From positions 19,933,300 to 19,997,299 of the forward strand of contig NC_067204.1 in the NCBI RefSeq assembly GCF_026262505.1: a stretch of 64,000 nucleotides of DNA, in the 5' to 3' direction. The notes below the pieces were generated by a model, which made no database searches, was not told the DNA's origin, and saw only the letters and a list, made by a program, of their open reading frames with translations. Below, in pieces: positions 43,685 through 55,600 of the stretch. Both the position numbers and the translations under genes were made by a program. Each line of letters begins with the position of its first letter. Positions within the stretch are counted from its first letter, which is position 1. This stretch comes from Trichomonas vaginalis G3 (lineage: Eukaryota > Parabasalia > Trichomonadida > Trichomonadidae).

Positions 43685-45127
43685 TTAAATCAAATGTTTT
43701 CTTTGCAATAATATTTTTAATGTTGAGTAAACAATGTTGGGATCAAGTGTATCATTTTTCAGACCTTTCTGAACAGCTTCAAGCATACTGATGCATTCGA
43801 CTTTTTTAAATTGTGTCATTTCTTCGAAATCTCTTGTGACTTTTTTGATAACTTTAACACTTCTCTCTGAATCCAGACCTTTAATTTGCAACTTAATCAG
43901 GAATGAAGGAACAACACTGGAATATAACTCGATGACAAGTTCATCGAGTCGAAGATTTCGCCTTTCTGGGAAGTACTGGTGCTTCAAAACCTTGAAATGT
44001 GATTCCGAGATGTTGTTTGTTCCATCTCCTTCATTTCTATAGCGAAGCATCCACCTGTCAAGATGATGGCGCCACTGTCGGTCAAAGTATTCACGGGCAG
44101 CAGGTTCCTCATTTAAAATTTCTTCTAAATTGTTGTAAACTTCATCAGGATCAATTTCTTCCTCTTCAGAACCAAAGACCAATAACTTCATTAAGTTATA
44201 GAAAGTTTCGAAGTTGGAACGATCTTGAAACTTTTCAGCCTTTCTCATGACAGCGCGCAACACATGAACGCCACACCAAATGATCTGGCATAAGGGGATG
44301 GCTGTTTCAACAGCATTTGTGATTTGAGGTGCGCAGTCCATTGAAAAATAAGATGGTTCGCGATTGATGGAGCCAAAATATGCTGTGAGACAAACTTGTA
44401 TATTTTCACTTGTGTCGGGCCAAACGAAAAAATACAAAAACGGAAAAACAATTGATTCCGCGAATTTGCCAGTGACGGCATAAAATGGTATGCGAGAGCG
44501 CAAGAGCTTATAAGTGGAATCAATGTGATAAGTTTGTATTTGATGTGAAAAAGCATTTGCTTCGAATGGGGCGTAATAGAAAATCATACGATCTGGCTCG
44601 TGAATAAACTCGATGAGATCATCTGGAGAATGACTCTTAACCATGTCGACAAAAATTGCAAGAGATGTAACATCATCCGCTGAGAAACGGGTATTGATTG
44701 CATGAAGGCGTTTAGAAAACTTTTTTAAAGCATCTGTAGATTGTTGAAACATTTCCGGAATGATCCCACTATCAAATGGGATATTAAGATCTTTGAAACA
44801 CCTTAATTGTGCGTAAACACGGTCTTGATTTGATTCAAAATATCTTGTTAAATAAGATCTATAAAAATATGATGTAATTTGTTGTGATTTGTTTGGAAAA
44901 GGGGCAGAATGATTGTGGGTGTTAATACATTTTCGTATGTGGTACTTGTCATCGGGAAGTGTATCAACAAGGAAGCGACATGGACAATTCGGCCACTTAC
45001 AATTAAATTGGATTTGATTTCTTTCTTTCCTAGTTTTATATGAATAACTACAACCTGCTTGGATTTCTTGTTGCACTCCATACTTAAGCAACTCGATATA
45101 TGTGAGTTCGTGATCTTGGATCTGCAT
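43685..45127 (-). CDS. MULE transposase
   Basis: This is a 480-residue protein. It has an N-terminal WRKY/GCM1-like zinc-binding region (C43, C48, H71, H73 in FNCKWPNC...THNH). The catalytic core has D203 (HIDSTYK), D264 (SMDCAPQ), the conserved WCGVH element (W284, H288) and E375 (NNISESHFK), the DDE arrangement of Mutator transposases. It cuts and pastes the element. The frame is intact from ATG 45127. The terminal repeats and 9-bp duplication are also intact, so the copy may be active or only recently inactive. Confidence 0.9.
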   Translation of the reverse strand: MQIQDHELTYIELLKYGVQQEIQAGCSYSYKTRKERNQIQFNCKWPNCPCRFLVDTLPDDKYHIRKCINTHNHSAPFPNKSQQITSYFYRSYLTRYFESNQDRVYAQLRCFKDLNIPFDSGIIPEMFQQSTDALKKFSKRLHAINTRFSADDVTSLAIFVDMVKSHSPDDLIEFIHEPDRMIFYYAPFEANAFSHQIQTYHIDSTYKLLRSRIPFYAVTGKFAESIVFPFLYFFVWPDTSENIQVCLTAYFGSINREPSYFSMDCAPQITNAVETAIPLCQIIWCGVHVLRAVMRKAEKFQDRSNFETFYNLMKLLVFGSEEEEIDPDEVYNNLEEILNEEPAAREYFDRQWRHHLDRWMLRYRNEGDGTNNISESHFKVLKHQYFPERRNLRLDELVIELYSSVVPSFLIKLQIKGLDSERSVKVIKKVTRDFEEMTQFKKVECISMLEAVQKGLKNDTLDPNIVYSTLKILLQRKHLI

Positions 45128-45288
45128 TAAAATGAAATGATTTGAAAGAATAAAGAATTTTGAATATATTGGTCTTATTTTGATAAGCTTGGTCGTGTTT
45201 TGAATAGCTTGGCCATCTAATTCAATTATGATCTTTGAAAATTAGGTGAAATAAAACTAAACATAAATGTAAAACTAGGGATATGAAA

Positions 45289-45496
45289 TTTTGGTTGTAC
45301 ACCACTTGTATGTGCCGGATACCATTGTGTCAAATTTTTTCTGAAATTAACTTTAAAAGTACTAAGTAAGATCATGAGATATAGCAATATATGTTTAAAC
45401 CAACTTATATTTTGGTTGTACACCACTTGTATGTGCCGGATACCATTGTGTCAAATTTTTTCTGAAATTAACTTTAAAAGTACTAAGTAAGATCAT
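45289..45496. repeat. Direct repeat pair in the MULE
   Basis: Two nearly identical 87-bp copies (45289-45375 and 45410-45496), period 121, begin TTTTGGTTGTACACCACTTG. They lie upstream of the transposase gene and may be its promoter region or a slipped duplication. Confidence 0.88.
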
Positions 45497-45741
45497 TTAT
45501 TTTTGCATAATATAATGCCAATATGGTTTCTTTTGATTTTATTTCATTTATAAGCAAATCAGATTTACCCAAAAACTCCACTCCATAAGCGTGCATTTGC
45601 TAAATTAAAAAGTGACAATGGGCTAGTCTGTCCCTTTCTCGAATTCTCTTTCTTTTCATATTAATCATGAGTGTGGTAGAATTTACGAAAAAGTGACACT
45701 TAACCTTAAATTTCCAAACACTATTTTTTGATTGTATTTTG

Positions 45742-46143
45742 TTATTTATATATTTATATATATATGTATATTTATATATGTATATATTTATATATGTATA
45801 TATTTATATATGTATATATTTATATATGTATATATTTATATATGTATATATTTATATATGTATATATTTATATATGTATATATTTATATATGTATATATT
45901 TATATATGTATATATTTATATATGTATATATTTATATATGTATATATTTATATATGTATATATTTATATATGTATATATTTATATATGTATATATTTATA
46001 TATGTATATATTTATATATGTATATATTTATATATGTATATATTTATATATGTATATATTTATATATGTATATATTTATATATGTATATATTTATATATG
46101 TATATATTTATATATGTATATATTTATATATGTATATATTTAT
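45742..46143. repeat. 16-bp TA-rich microsatellite
   Basis: About 24 copies of TATATATGTATATATT-type units without interruption. Because 16 is not a multiple of three and the unit has no plus-strand stop, all three plus-strand frames stay open, which gives three false ORFs. Confidence 0.97.
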
Positions 46144-46565
46144 TAGAAACTGCTTCATGCTGTGTTGAGTATTATTGAATAATTTGAAGTAGTGGTTTTT
46201 GAAATCAGCACCCCTATGAGAGCGCTGGCGACCGAAACACCACTAGTAAGATTGTGTATTAGAAACTGCTTCATGCTGTGTTGAGTAAGCTTCGATGTCT
46301 TTGTAGGATAGCTTTCTGAGAGCGAAACAAGATAGTGTTGAAAAAAAATTTTGAAAATCTGAGAGACTGTGCAAGAGCCAACGACCAAAACACTACCAGT
46401 AAGATACAGCAGTAGTAGCTGCTTCATGCTGCATTGAGTATTGTTGAATAATTTGAAGTAGTGGTTTTTGAAATCAGCACCCCTATGAGAGCGCTGGCGA
46501 CCGAAACACCACTAGTAAGATTGTGTATTAGAAACTGCTTCATGCTGTGTTGAGTAAGCTTCGAT
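46142..46565. repeat. Repeats with 290-bp period
   Basis: A block beginning GAAACTGCTTCATGCTG with AGTGGTTTTTGAAATCAGCA and CGAAACACCACTAGTAAG occurs at about 46144-46290 and again at about 46420-46565. A diverged version lies between them (about 46310-46430). AGTGGT and ACCACT inside each unit can pair. No coding sequence is supported. Confidence 0.8.
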
Positions 46566-46864
46566 ATCTTTATCAGACCACCTTTAAATTAACCACTCAC
46601 ATTCTCACTGTGGTCCATCTAAAATTTGTAAGCTTTATGACATAAAATTATATTATATGCAGGATCCCACCTATTACTTAATCTTTTTGGAATAAATGTT
46701 TTATAATATTTATCGATTGATTGTAATTTTTTGTATAAAAAAAGTTTTTTATTTATATTAAAAATATATTCGGTTAATGATATTATCTTATAATTTGTAA
46801 ATAAATCTAGTAATAAAATAACTTTAATAGTTGGTGTCACTTTTTCGAAAATTCTGGTTTTTTC

Positions 46865-49800
46865 AATCATTGTTTTATAGAATTCTCTTTCTTTTCTTAT
46901 TAATCATTGTTTTATAGAATTCTCTTTCTTTTCATATTAATCATTGTTTTATGAATTTCTCTCGATATTAATGAATGCCCTCTTAGTATTGCCATCAAAG
47001 CGAATTCAATAGAAATTGTCCAATTCCTAGTTGATCATGGTGCTGATGTTAACATGAAACTTATTCTCTTTCTTTTCATATTCATCATTGTTTTATTACT
47101 TTCTCTTTCTTTTCATATTAATCATTGTTTTATTACTTTCTCTTTCTTTTCATATTAATCATTGTTTTATATAATAATATTTCTTTTCATATTAATCATT
47201 GTTTTATAGAATTCTCTTTCTTTTCATATTAATCATTGTTTTATAGAATTCTCTTTCTTTTCATATTAATCATTGTTTTATAGAATTCTCTTTCTTTTCA
47301 TATTAATCATTGTTTTATATAATAATATTTCTTTTCATATTAATCATTGTTTTATGAATTTCTCTTTCTTTTCATATTAATCATTGTTTTATATAATAAT
47401 ATTTCTTTTCATATTAATCATTGTTTTATGAATTTCTCTTTCTTTTCATATTAATCATTGTTTTATAGAATTCTCTTTCTTTTCATATTAATCATTGTTT
47501 TATTACTTTCTCTTTCTTTTCATATTAATCATTGTTTTATAGAATTCTCTTTCTTTTCATATTAATCATTGTTTTATATAATAATATTTCTTTTCATATT
47601 AATCATTGTTTTATGAATTTCTCTTTCTTTTCATATTAATCATTGTTTTATTACTTTCTCTTTCTTTTCATATTAATCATTGTTTTATTACTTTCTCTTT
47701 CTTTTCATATTAATCATTGTTTTATAGAATTCTCTTTCTTTTCATATTAATCATTGTTTTATGGAATTCTCTTTCTTTTCATATTAATCATTGTTTTATT
47801 ACTTTCTCTTTCTTTTCATATTAATCATTGTTTTATATAATAATATTTCTTTTCATATTAATCATTGTTTTATGAATTTCTCTTTCTTTTCATATTAATC
47901 ATTGTTTTATGAATTTCTCTTTCTTTTCATATTAATCATTGTTTTATTACTTTCTCTTTCTTTTCATATTAATCATTGTTTTATTACTTTCTCTTTCTTT
48001 TCATATTAATCATTGTTTTATTACTTTCTCTTTCTTTTCATATTAATCATTGTTTTATAGAATTCTCTTTCTTTTCATATTAATCATTGTTTTATGGAAT
48101 TCTCTTTCTTTTCATATTAATCATTGTTTTATTACTTTCTCTTTCTTTTCATATTAATCATTGTTTTATAGAATTCTCTTTCTTTTCACATTTATCATTG
48201 TTTTATGAATTTCTCTCGATATTAATGAATGCCCTCTTAGTATTGCCATCAAAGCGAATTCAATAGAAATTGTCCAATTCCTAGTTGATCATGGTGCAGA
48301 TGTTAACATGAAACTTATTCTCTTTCTTTTCATATTAATCATTGTTTTATCTAATTCTCTTTCTTTTCATATTAATCATTGTTTTATTACTTTCTCTTTC
48401 TTTTCATATTAATCATTGTTTTATAGAATTCTCTTTCTTTTCATATTAATCATTTTTTTATTACTTTCTCTTTCTTTTCATATTAATCATTGTTTTATAT
48501 AATAATATTTCTTTTCATATTAATCATTGTTTTATAGAATTCTCTTTCTTTTCTTATTAATCATTGTTTTATAGAATTCTCTTTCTTTTCATATTAATCA
48601 TTGTTTTATATAATAATATTTCTTTTCATATTAATCATTGTTTTATCTAATTCTCTTTCTTTTCATATTAATCATTGTTTTATAGAATTCTCTTTCTTTT
48701 CATATTAATCATTGTTTTATTACTTTCTCTTTCTTTTCATATTAATCATTGTTTTATTACTTTCTCTTTCTTTTCATATTAATCATTGTTTTATATAATA
48801 ATATTTCTTTTCATATTAATCATTGTTTTATGAATTTCTCTTTCTTTTCATATTAATCATTGTTTTATATAATAATATTTCTTTTCATATTAATCATTGT
48901 TTTATGGAATTCTCTTTCTTTTCATATTAATCATTGTTTTATAGAATTCTCTTTCTTTTCATATTAATCATTGTTTTATGACATTCTCTTTCTTTTCATA
49001 TTAATCATTGTTTTATTACTTTCTCTTTCTTTTCATATTAATCATTGTTTTATAGAATTCTCTTTCTTTTCATATTAATCATTGTTTTATAGAATTCTCT
49101 TTCTTTTCTTATTAATCATTGTTTTATAGAATTCTCTTTCTTTTCATATTAATCATTGTTTTATGAATTTCTCTCGATATTAATGAATGCCCTCTTAGTA
49201 TTGCCATCAAAGCGAATTCAATAGAAATTGTCCAATTCCTAGTTGATCATGGTGCAGATGTTAACATGAAACTTATTCTCTTTCTTTTCATATTCATCAT
49301 TGTTTTATTACTTTCTCTTTCTTTTCATATTAATCATTGTTTTATTACTTTCTCTTTCTTTTCATATTAATCATTGTTTTATATAATAATATTTCTTTTC
49401 ATATTAATCATTGTTTTATAGAATTCTCTTTCTTTTCATATTAATCATTGTTTTATAGAATTCTCTTTCTTTTCATATTAATCATTGTTTTATAGAATTC
49501 TCTTTCTTTTCATATTAATCATTTTTTTATTACTTTCTCTTTCTTTTCATATTAATCATTGTTTTATATAATAATATTTCTTTTCATATTAATCATTGTT
49601 TTATAGAATTCTCTTTCTTTTCATATTAATCATTGTTTTATAGAATTCTCTTTCTTTTCATATTAATCATTGTTTTATATAATAATATTTCTTTTCATAT
49701 TAATCATTGTTTTATCTAATTCTCTTTCTTTTCATATTAATCATTGTTTTATAGAATTCTCTTTCTTTTCATATTCATCATTGTTTTATTACTTTCTCTT

Positions 49801-52230
49801 TCTTTTCATATTAATCATTGTTTTATTACTTTCTCTTTCTTTTCATATTAATCATTGTTTTATATAATAATATTTCTTTTCATATTAATCATTGTTTTAT
49901 GAATTTCTCTTTCTTTTCATATTAATCATTGTTTTATATAATAATATTTCTTTATATTAATCATTGTTTTATGGAATTCTCTTTCTTTTCATATTAATCA
50001 TTGTTTTATAGAATTCTCTTTCTTTTCATATTAATCATTGTTTTATGACATTCTCTTTCTTTTCATATTAATCATTGTTTTATTACTTTCTCTTTCTTTT
50101 CATATTAATCATTGTTTTATAGAATTCTCTTTCTTTTCATATTAATCATTGTTTTATAGAATTCTCTTTCTTTTCTTATTAATCATTGTTTTATAGAATT
50201 CTCTTTCTTTTCATATTAATCATTGTTTTATGAATTTCTCTCGATATTAATGAATGCCCTCTTAGTATTGCCATCAAAGCGAATTCAATAGAAATTGTCC
50301 AATTCCTAGTTGATCATGGTGCAGATGTTAACATGAAACTTATTCTCTTTCTTTTCATATTCATCATTGTTTTATTACTTTCTCTTTCTTTTCATATTAA
50401 TCATTGTTTTATTACTTTCTCTTTCTTTTCATATTAATCATTGTTTTATATAATAATATTTCTTTTCATATTAATCATTGTTTTATAGAATTCTCTTTCT
50501 TTTCATATTAATCATTGTTTTATCTAATTCTCTTTCTTTTCATATTAATCATTGTTTTATAGAATTCTCTTTCTTTTCATATTAATCATTGTTTTATCTA
50601 ATTCTCTTTCTTTTCATATTAATCATTGTTTTATTACTTTCTCTTTCTTTTCATATTAATCATTGTTTTATATAATAATATTTCTTTTCATATTAATCAT
50701 TGTTTTATGAATTTCTCTTTCTTTTCATATTAATCATTGTTTTATTACTTTCTCTTTCTTTTCATATTAATCATTGTTTTATAGAATTCTCTTTCTTTTC
50801 TTATTAATCATTGTTTTATAGAATTCTCTTTCTTTTCATATTAATCATTGTTTTATGAATTTCTCTCGATATTAATGAATGCCCTCTTAGTATTGCCATC
50901 AAAGCGAATTCAATAGAAATTGTCCAATTCCTAGTTGATCATGGTGCAGATGTTAACATGAAACTTATTCTCTTTCTTTTCATATTCATCATTGTTTTAT
51001 GGAATTCTCTTTCTTTTCATATTAATCATTGTTTTATATAATAATATTTCTTTTCATATTTATCACTGTTTTATAGAATTCTCTTTCTTTTCTTATTAAT
51101 CATTGTTTTATAGAATTCTCTTTCTTTTCATATTAATCATTGTTTTATGAATTTCTCTCGATATTAATGAATGCCCTCTTAGTATTGCCATCAAAGCGAA
51201 TTCAATAGAAATTGTCCAATTCCTAGTTGATCATGGTGCTGATGTTAACATGAAACTTATTCTCTTTCTTTTCATATTCATCATTGTTTTATTACTTTCT
51301 CTTTCTTTTCATATTAATCATTGTTTTATTACTTTCTCTTTCTTTTCATATTAATCATTGTTTTATATAATAATATTTCTTTTCATATTAATCATTGTTT
51401 TATAGAATTCTCTTCTTTTTATTAATCATTGTTTTATAGAATTCTCTTTCTTTTCATATTAATCATTGTTTTATAGAATTCTCTTTCTTTTCATATTAAT
51501 CATTGTTTTATCTACTTCTCTTTCTTTTCATATTAATCATTGTTTTATATAATAATATTTCTTTTCATATTAATCATTGTTTTATCTAATTCTCTTTCTT
51601 TTCATATTCATCATTGTTTTATAGAATTCTCTTTCTTTTCATCTTAATCATTGTTTTATAGAATTCTCTTTCTTTTCATATTAATCATTGTTTTATCTAA
51701 TTCTCTTTCTTTTCATATTAATCATTGTTTTATATAATAATATTTCTTTTCATATTAATCATTGTTTTATCTAATTCTCTTTCTTTTCATATTAATCATT
51801 GTTTTATTACTTTCTCTTTCTTTTCATATTAATCATTGTTTTATATAATAATATTTCTTTTCATATTAATCATTGTTTTATAGAATTCTCTTTCTTTTCA
51901 TATTAATCATTGTTTTATAGAATTCTCTTTCTTTTCATATTAATCATTGTTTTATGAATTTCTCTCGATATTAATGAATGCCCTCTTAGTATTGCCATCA
52001 AAGCGAATTCAATAGAAATTGTCCAATTCCTAGTTGATCATGGTGCTGATGTTAACATGAAACTTATTCTCTTTCTTTTCATATTAATCATTGTTTTATA
52101 CTTCTCTTTCTTTTCATATTAATCATTGTTTTATGGAATTCTCTTTCTTTTCATATTATCATTGTTTTATTACTTTTTCTTTTCATATTAATCATTGTTT
52201 TATAAATTCTCTTTCTTTTCACATTTATCA
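46865..52230. repeat. AT-rich satellite, right block
   Basis: It has the same units as at 42003 but much more regular. Linker types recur in similar orders, so there are higher-order units of roughly 0.3-1.1 kb, each containing one ankyrin fragment. There are no genes. Confidence 0.96.
46961..52062 (+). pseudogene. Single ankyrin-repeat fragments in the satellite (seven copies)
   Basis: A block of about 100 bp starts at about 46961, 48215, 49173, 50239, 50865, 51157 and 51964, with an eighth, indel-bearing copy at 42356 and a ninth at 52245. Each encodes one ankyrin repeat (DINECPLSIAIKANSIEIVQ then FLVDHGADVNMK) with no start or continuation; after it the frame runs into satellite and stops. 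They differ mainly at GCT/GCA (Ala). They are fragments amplified with the satellite and are not a gene. Confidence 0.85.
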
Positions 52231-52244
52231 TTGTTTTATGAATT

Positions 52245-52341
52245 TCTCTCGATATTAATAATGCCCTCTTAGTATTGCCATCGATTTTAAAGCAACAAAC
52301 ATTTTCAAATTCTTAGTTGAACATGGTGCTACAAATGACTA
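52245..52341 (+). pseudogene. 3' end of an ankyrin-repeat gene
   Basis: The last ankyrin block differs from the satellite copies (CPLSIAIDFKATNIFKFLVE then HGATND) and ends with tandem TAA stops, as a real gene 3' end would. No upstream exon or start survives; it borders the satellite directly. This is probably the source sequence or the right flank of the amplified region. Confidence 0.65.
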
Positions 52342-52673
52342 ATAATTCTTTTTCCAACAACATTATTTTATATCGAAAAAAGCTATAGTAATGATGTTAT
52401 TATTTAAGCATAAACATCTCATAATAATTTAATGTTAATTTATTGTATTAATACACTTTTCCATTATTAATTGAAATATCAGGGAATTAAAGATATATTT
52501 TGGATCGATTTTATGAATGAAATCCAAATATCAACTTTAAATGTATTGGATTGCATTAGAGATTTCGTTTTTTGATGATGACAACCGTTTTCAGGAAAGT
52601 TGTTGGAAGAAAGAGCAAAATTACTAAATGCCATCATATGAAAAATGATAAAATTAATGAATTGAAATAAAAA
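52342..52673. other. Intergenic AT-rich region upstream of BspA gene
   Basis: No gene is seen. TCATA at about 52634 fits the loose trichomonad initiator pattern (TCA followed by pyrimidine and A/T), about 40 bases before the BspA start. This is weak support for a promoter. Confidence 0.3.
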
Positions 52674-55600
52674 ATGCATTATTTTTTTAATATGCCATTC
52701 CTATTTCACTCCGTTTTTGTGTCGAATTTATTGACAAAGGCTGTGACCATCAGTAGTACACCAATTATTAATGGTTCAACAATGACCATTACGAGATATA
52801 GTGATTGGAACAATAAAGTTGGTGAATTAATTGAGCAAAACAATATTGACACAGTAATTATCAGACCCGAAACACAGATGTTCAACACAATTACAGAAAT
52901 CGATGGCTTAAAAGTTTCAACTTTCATCATTGATAATCTTTTTGTCACAACTTTTGATGAGAATGTATTCAAGGAAAATAAGTTTATCAAGACAGTTCAA
53001 TTAACAGATTCAGTTACTGAAATCTCAGATTCATGCTTTGAAGACTCTACACTCGAGACAATTAATCTTGATCGTGTAACTAAGTATGGAGGAAGTGTTT
53101 TCAAAGGCTGCCTTAACTTAAAGAGTCTCTCAATAAATGCTGACACCATACCAAGTAGCTTTGCCCGTGGCTGCTATCAGTTGACATCAGTCAAATTCAA
53201 TAAAGAAAAGACAACAATCTTAAACACCGCTTTCGCATCCTGCATTTCACTTACAGAGATCGATCTTACAAACGTTGTCTCCGTTGGCGATGGTGCTTTC
53301 AAAGATACTGAAATCACAAAAATTCATATCCCACAACAGTTACAATCCATTGGAGCAAATGGCTTCTATCGTTCCAAAATTACCGAAATAACAATTGATG
53401 ATCGTAACAACCTCTACTTGGACATCGGAAGTGGTGCATTTGCTTATACAATGCTCAAAGAAGTCAAAATCCCAGAATACGTCACTTTAGCATCTGGTGC
53501 TTTCCAGAATAACCCATATTTAACAAAAGTTGAAGTATTAGGTGACTTAAACGCTTTGCCAGATTATTGTTTCTGCCATTGCCACTTACTCAAAACCGTA
53601 ACCACCAAAAAGGTAACAACAATTGGAGTTCAAGCCTTCTACAATGACAAAGAATTGGCTGACTTCACAGTCGCCGATTTACAGGCAATTGGCGACCAGG
53701 CTTTCGAATTTTGTGGCAATTTGAAGATGACAATTCCAGCAACAACTCTTACAATTGGAAACTTCGCTTTCGGATACACTAAATCCGTGAAAATAGCAGA
53801 AGGAAGCCTGTTAAAGTCTGTCGGACAATACGCTTTCGTCGGCAGCCAAATCGATGAAGTTGTTGTCTCATTCGCAGTTGATATCGGTTCTTTCCAGGGT
53901 TGTCATAAACTTACAAAAGTGACAATCACTTCACCTTGCAACAAAATTGCCTCATATTGCTTCTGCAACTGCACAAACATTAACACACTCATTATCCAAG
54001 GTGGATTAGAATCAATTGACAGCTTTGCTTTCTCATCATGCTTCGGATTGAGAAATATTGATATTTCCAATGTTTCTGTTTTGAATTCTGACAGTTTCTC
54101 ATTTGTCGAAATTGAGAAAGTCAAAATGTCAAATTGTGTCATTGCCAACAATGCGTTTTACGGATCATCATCTATTACCCAAATCACATTGACAAAAGAA
54201 ACAAAATCATTTGATGCAACACCATTTTCTCAATTCAAGATCAAAAATGTTATTTTAGAAGATGGCAACAAGTATTTGACAGTTAAAGATGGTTCCTTTG
54301 TTTACTACAATTCTTCAACATTGGCATTCGCTTTGCCAGATGCTAAATCATTCACAGTTCCAGATTATTGCAAAGGAATCCAACATGGAGCATTTTCCAT
54401 TGCAAGAAAACTCACAAAAATTGTCTTTGCAAATAAGATTGACTTAACACAAGTTAATTTGCAGGATTCTGCTTACATTTATCAAGTTACTTTCTCAATC
54501 AATGATGACAATTTGACAATTCCAAAAGAATTCTTTGCAAATTGTCAAAATCTTGAAAAAGTAATTTTCGAAACAAAGATAAAGACAATTCCTGAAAATT
54601 GTTTCGCAAATTGCATCAATTTGTACCAAGTTGTTTTACCAACAACATGCGAAACAATCGAAACACGCGCTTTCTATAATTGCCAATCACTTTCAAAGGT
54701 TGACATTTCAAAGGTAACTTCAATTTACCCAGAAACATTCATGAACAGTGGAATTTCTAATTTGAAGTTTGATAACTGTCACTTTTTGAACACATCACTT
54801 TTCAAGAATTGTTTCAATTTGAAGACCTTTGATTTCACAGGAATTATCTATGTTTCCAACAATTGCTTCGAGAACTCATCACTCAAAACAATTACATTAG
54901 ATGAAAGAAGTTTCATTGAAGACGAAGCATTCAAAGATTGCCATCTTTTGACAAAAGCTGATTTGAGTTTAATTACATCCATTCCAAAGGGCTGCTTCTT
55001 GAACTGCATCAAATTAAGTGAAGTTGTCATGAGACATTCTGTTTTAACCATTGGTGAAGAAGCGTTTGCAAACACTTCACTCGTGGAAGTTGTTATTCCA
55101 GACAGAGTTTCATTTATAGGAAAGAGAGCATTCAGAGATACTCTTTCTCTTAAGACATTGACATTAGGAAAGGGAATTACAACACTCACATGGGAAGATG
55201 CATTATTCGTTCGTTCTAATGTCGAAAAAATCATCATCGACAAAGATTGCAAGATCATTGAAAGAGATGCTTTCGAATTGAATCCAAATCTCAAGATCGA
55301 ATTCAAGGACAACAGATTCTTCTCATTCATTGATAATTTCATTGTCAACACATTGACATCAACATTATTGACATCTGTTGGTAAATTAGAGCCATTCATC
55401 AAGATCCCAACAACAATTGATTTCGTAAGTTTGGCAGGAATCAAACACGAAGAGTTCATTGATGAATTCCACCAGATCTACACAAGATACACTGACATTT
55501 CACAGACATTTGTAACAAGACCAGACAGAGCACAAATCATTGAAGTCCCAGAAACAGTCAAACAGATACAAGACAAACCAACAGGATACATTAATTACAA

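Larger units (their letters stand above)
43473..45640. mobile_element. Mutator-like element (MULE), 2.17 kb
   Basis: The ends read GAGTGGGGGACAAACTCGCC and, from the right inward, GAGAAAGGGACAGACTAGCC, then both CATTGTCACTTTTT: a 34-bp imperfect inverted repeat. A perfect 9-bp target duplication, GAATTCTCT, flanks it (43464-43472 and 45641-45649), inside a satellite unit. One transposase gene lies on the minus strand. The 9-bp duplication and the transposase type identify a MULE. Confidence 0.93.
45669..46864. mobile_element. Probable non-autonomous MULE-like insert
   Basis: This insert in the satellite has inverted ends (AGAATTTACGAAAAAGTGACAC at the left; from the right, AGAATTTTCGAAAAAGTGACAC) and starts GA at both tips. 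AATCAT flanks both sides. AAGTGACA and TTAACCTTAAA are shared with the neighbouring MULE. No transposase is seen; it holds a microsatellite and 290-bp repeats. The target duplication is only six bases, so the class is inferred. Confidence 0.6.

Noticed and set aside
45728-46178. Three long overlapping plus-strand ORFs ([10 protein letters not shown]-type repeats)
   Set aside because: They arise from a stop-free 16-bp microsatellite read in all three frames and have no gene-like sequence.
46619-46870. 83-codon minus-strand ORF near the end of the 45669-46864 insert
   Set aside because: It is AT-rich, has no motif, and overlaps the terminal repeat of the insert.
42003-52230. CRISPR array
   Set aside because: Repeat and linker lengths vary, linkers belong to a few recurring types, there are no cas genes, and the context is eukaryotic satellite.
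54848-55459. 203-codon minus-strand ORF opposite the BspA gene
   Set aside because: It is antisense to a clearly coding LRR region; the open frame follows from the codon pattern of the real gene.
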